Assembly: GCA_016745075.1 (NCBI GenBank)
Contig: JADGDD010000003.1
Location: forward strand, 1-64,000
Source of the DNA: Planctomycetota bacterium
Lineage (GTDB): Bacteria > Planctomycetota > UBA11346
DNA length: 64,000 nucleotides
Reading direction: 5' to 3'
In this document: piece after piece, positions 62,501 through 64,000 of the stretch
Position numbering within the stretch: position 1 is the first letter of the stretch
Layout of the letters: the number at the start of each line of letters is the position of its first letter
Notes under the pieces: generated by a model
Seen by the model: only the letters and a program-made list of their open reading frames with translations
Told to the model about the DNA's origin: nothing
Databases searched by the model: none
Translations under genes and position numbers: made by a program

Positions 62501-64000
62501 GTGAAGATCCAGCTCCTCCTAAGCCAATTTTAGTGGGTGGTAGCCGAAATATTGTAGATCCAGAAGGTTTTGATACTTTTTATATTCAAGGTGGTAGTAT
62601 TGTTCCAATAGAGCCAAGTAATTATTATAGAAGTAATAGCACGAGACGTATTGATATTAATGGCGACGGAGATACAGATGATAACGTCCTCGACCTAAAC
62701 AGTGACGGTGATTTTGATGATCCTGGTGAAAGTGAGGCAACGTGGTTTAGATTTACCGGTACTGATGTTAATGCAGCGATAGTTTGGGAGTCATTTACCG
62801 ACTATAATGGCAACGGAGTGTATGATGGTGTTTTGTCAGAGCCATTCACTGATTATAATGGTAACTCTGTTCGTGATACGCTGATAGATGAGCCGTTTAT
62901 TGATGGTAATGGTAATCTTACCTATGATCCAGGCGAGGCTTTTACTGATTATAATAGTAATAGTGCTAGAGATACAAATATTAACGAGCCATATACAGAC
63001 TGGAATGGTAGTGGCACATATGATGCAACGTTGGCAGAGCCATACGTAGATGCTAATGGTGATGGTAATTATGACGCAAGTATTGATCCAACAGCATTAA
63101 CTGATGTTAACGTTTTCGTTGGAGAAGGAAATGGAGACTTTTCATTTGATGCAACAGATCGTCCATTAATTATTAATGGATCATATAATGATTGGAATTG
63201 GAATCCTGCACCAATTAGTACTGGTCGTCCAGAGACACCTGCGTTGGATCGGGTTATTTCTACTATTGATGGACAGACTCTCCTTCAGAGAGGTAATGAG
63301 CCGGGGGGTGCGGCGGATACGTTTGATGCAATTGAGATGACGATCGGAACTGTGACCTATTATGGAGTTATCACAGGAGTGACAAGCCAACCAGATGGTA
63401 ATTCTAATGGGTATAGAATTACGGTTGGTTGGGTAACAGCTAGTGAGATGAATCATCCAGAACGACCATCCCCTCCAAATATTAATCCTGCTAGCGGTAA
63501 CTATGGTGATGGAATCACAGATGGGATTTTATCAGATCAATATATAAAAACACATGATTATGATGATATGTGGTTTGCTGGAAGAACCGGTGCACATGCT
63601 AATATTCGGCATCGTAACGGTAGATGGGGAGGCAGTAGGTTCTTTGCTGTTCAACAAGATATTCCTAATTTAACACGACTGAGCATAAATAGATATACAC
63701 TTGTAGCACAACAGAAGGCTACAACGAATACGGATGCGAATGGTAGCCCAGTTTTTGATACTGAATATGTCTGGGATACACCACAGACTATAAACGGTTG
63801 GCAGGTTGATGAACCTCGTGTGTATCCCATTGATGGTGGTGATGTGTGGACTGTATCTGTGGGTGCTTCAGTCGGTACTTATTACGCAGGTGATGTCATA
63901 CGTTTTCAAGGTGACCCTCAATATTACCGCGTTACTGGACCAACTCCATCTCGACGTGGACGGACCCAACCAACAGAACAAGGGAAAGACCGTGGTTATG
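59524..64000 (+). CDS. Giant surface protein with Calx-beta domain and calcium-binding repeats (partial)
   Basis: An uninterrupted frame of 1,492 codons from ATG 59524 (AAGGGAG 6 nt upstream) to the right edge. A signal peptide covers about 1-32 (MLLFCATLVTISALDTVSVT). The next 80 residues (FESDPYSGYGEYLFTRTGAQ, LTVQFQFTGTATLSRDFTFS, VTFPSGVANVSVLVVPIAD) match the Calx-beta pattern. EF-hand/dockerin-like loops appear at residue 460 (DANGDGSIDTED), near 1,043 (DINGDGDTDD) and in a six-unit repeat at 1089-1188. The rest is beta-rich with no recognised enzyme core. It is probably a secreted or cell-surface adhesin or matrix protein needing calcium. The C-terminus and any anchoring signal lie outside the window. 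Confidence 0.8.
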   Translation, partial: MRFTAIFTRMMLLFCATLVTISALDTVSVTAIKANSFESDPYSGYGEYLFTRTGAQASLTVQFQFTGTATLSRDFTFSSNVHGVSGNLAQVTFPSGVANVSVLVVPIADSDVAITANTTAQTGGDSGSDIFQTPELEEFVILELRPNKDLYILGANLQATVRIVDANVTALATTPDKYTEENLPVTNGAAIVNPGMIRMWFSNSDTRDGGRSVHPPALVSSLWQRAVNANGDLLNWLQIGGPSTQLLPPVPVPVNPPIPDLVPDEIPDNVPLAIVTDVTSVEVPETGVISFRVKLPRAPSRIQPQSEVSYVNDDSDAATPDVAIVRIRNLSGDDDIQLSTDGGYTWSSSDGTFRTNGQWYSADTAATLAFAATEDKDTALTNGQYFYGEYQTVLVRQAPTPYGVTGTIVANPTNNTEWRLGADNGGTGDLVFTASNANPNQTPLGTAHPANNHGTNSLSDANGDGSIDTEDYYSMRDVQSFAVVRLDCPGYLSTSLTEIWEVDSQYDVNNDGAPDAPAVFIHTRSIEVPETSLTSPLPIAPSRAVRVKLASAPSVRRFVTLRVDLQGWDLSDPDNPVCVSADPRVAMEVPTIPGTTTPLRTILVPHPYFDDTANPDHRRAVSMVLNYPLTTHPPALGGEGGVSFLPTSNDKTGTENWGDYWSWAQWAPDAEIYAPPAYSGVAPFPYGIAGVSRNQGNGYYDWYQEVKFEAQNVDQTTGLELDWPTIYPTNPQVVDRVGDTVSRHEDGITIARFYEVHTDELLPSTANQVATGFGIAIQDEWSLSTPRWPANSLAEGANGINGESDKSYLTQLNGAITNATTSITVDNASSLIPGHAVIVDDLNNNGFEDVVITAIAGNILTVTRSTTIAAAHADDTYIYQSNGTYFPNNVNSPVKAAEVAIRVVDTTYTTYDSTLPITTSQPTAEAPFTSYEVYADRYVEMQLDSGAGLLPGDAEIGVDYDVEYKIGGGGYSEGVDGFVNQPFAYRLHHELAGEDPAPPKPILVGGSRNIVDPEGFDTFYIQGGSIVPIEPSNYYRSNSTRRIDINGDGDTDDNVLDLNSDGDFDDPGESEATWFRFTGTDVNAAIVWESFTDYNGNGVYDGVLSEPFTDYNGNSVRDTLIDEPFIDGNGNLTYDPGEAFTDYNSNSARDTNINEPYTDWNGSGTYDATLAEPYVDANGDGNYDASIDPTALTDVNVFVGEGNGDFSFDATDRPLIINGSYNDWNWNPAPISTGRPETPALDRVISTIDGQTLLQRGNEPGGAADTFDAIEMTIGTVTYYGVITGVTSQPDGNSNGYRITVGWVTASEMNHPERPSPPNINPASGNYGDGITDGILSDQYIKTHDYDDMWFAGRTGAHANIRHRNGRWGGSRFFAVQQDIPNLTRLSINRYTLVAQQKATTNTDANGSPVFDTEYVWDTPQTINGWQVDEPRVYPIDGGDVWTVSVGASVGTYYAGDVIRFQGDPQYYRVTGPTPSRRGRTQPTEQGKDRGY
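62788..63087 (+). repeat. Six degenerate 17-residue DxNGNGxxD repeats
   Basis: Six units of 15-17 residues follow in tandem inside the giant gene: ESFTDYNGNGVYDGVLS, EPFTDYNGNSVRDTLID, EPFIDGNGNLTYDPG, EAFTDYNSNSARDTNIN, EPYTDWNGSGTYDATLA, EPYVDANGDGNYDASID. The D-x-N-G-N-G-x-x-D core has the spacing of EF-hand-like calcium loops. DNA copies have diverged, so the array is old and selected at protein level. Confidence 0.85.

Noticed and set aside
62788..63087. CRISPR-like or DNA tandem repeat
   Set aside because: The repeats are conserved as protein (DxNGNGxxD), vary at DNA level, and lie in frame within a gene.

Overview
The window reads as a chromosomal segment from a Gram-negative (diderm) bacterium with a fermentative or anaerobic side to its metabolism. 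Evidence for a diderm is a Fur-box porin, a FadL-type barrel, a second small outer-membrane barrel and a lipoprotein. Evidence for anaerobic hydrogen metabolism is a HydCBA-type [FeFe]-hydrogenase operon with Rex and a separate sensory hydrogenase. The phylum cannot be fixed from sequence alone. The mix (EpmC-like protein, GH94 phosphorylase, two-domain dCTP deaminase, Calx-beta/EF-hand surface protein) would fit a PVC/Planctomycetota-like or proteobacterial-like lineage. Base composition is uneven: positions 1-7,000 are AT-rich, and the hydrogenase block at about 31-39.5 kb is visibly GC-richer.

Layout. 1-7.9 kb: a partial membrane protein, metH, dcd, queA and a porin, all on the minus strand. 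8.3-16.4 kb: a CDF transporter; an AraC regulator divergent from a cellobiose phosphorylase; an ArsR-methyltransferase fusion resembling the SAH-responsive regulator SahR; yicC; a hydrolase; a crotonase. 16.4-23.0 kb: small conserved genes including an EpmC homologue, a Nudix hydrolase, a ferrochelatase, a CBS-pair protein and a YiiX-like cysteine hydrolase. 23.04-31 kb: tRNA-Gly(GCC) and its terminator, followed by an accessory island with a decayed group II intron end, a frameshifted gene, a long non-coding stretch, a possible HEPN-like gene, a short gene fossil and a 1,200-residue SIR2-domain protein typical of anti-phage defence.

31-39.5 kb: a PP2C phosphatase and a PAS-containing sensory [FeFe]-hydrogenase on the minus strand, divergent from hydC-hydB-hydA-rex-ferredoxin on the plus strand. 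Most neighbours in that plus-strand operon overlap by 4 bp. The sensor pair probably reads hydrogen or redox state while Rex reads NADH/NAD+. 40-47.5 kb: a hemerythrin-like protein and an unusual minus-strand set: LuxR-type HTH, histidine kinase, response regulator, an 80-residue Ig-like protein, an FlgT/CsgG-like membrane protein, a TPR/CsgG-like lipoprotein and a FadL-like barrel. Two 19-bp palindromes of the same form (TATAGG-N7-CCTATA) lie upstream of the regulator operon and of the 80-residue gene, so this may be one regulated envelope system.

47.8-64 kb: an RluD-family pseudouridine synthase, cysS, a secreted coiled-coil ClpP-like protein, 6-phosphogluconolactonase, a SNF2 helicase, a TPR protein, a PIG-L-type deacetylase, an outer-membrane barrel, and a very large calcium-binding-type surface protein that runs off the right edge behind a structured leader with a terminator-like hairpin. 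The two edge-truncated genes (1-774 minus, 59,524-64,000 plus) were read directly from the sequence.
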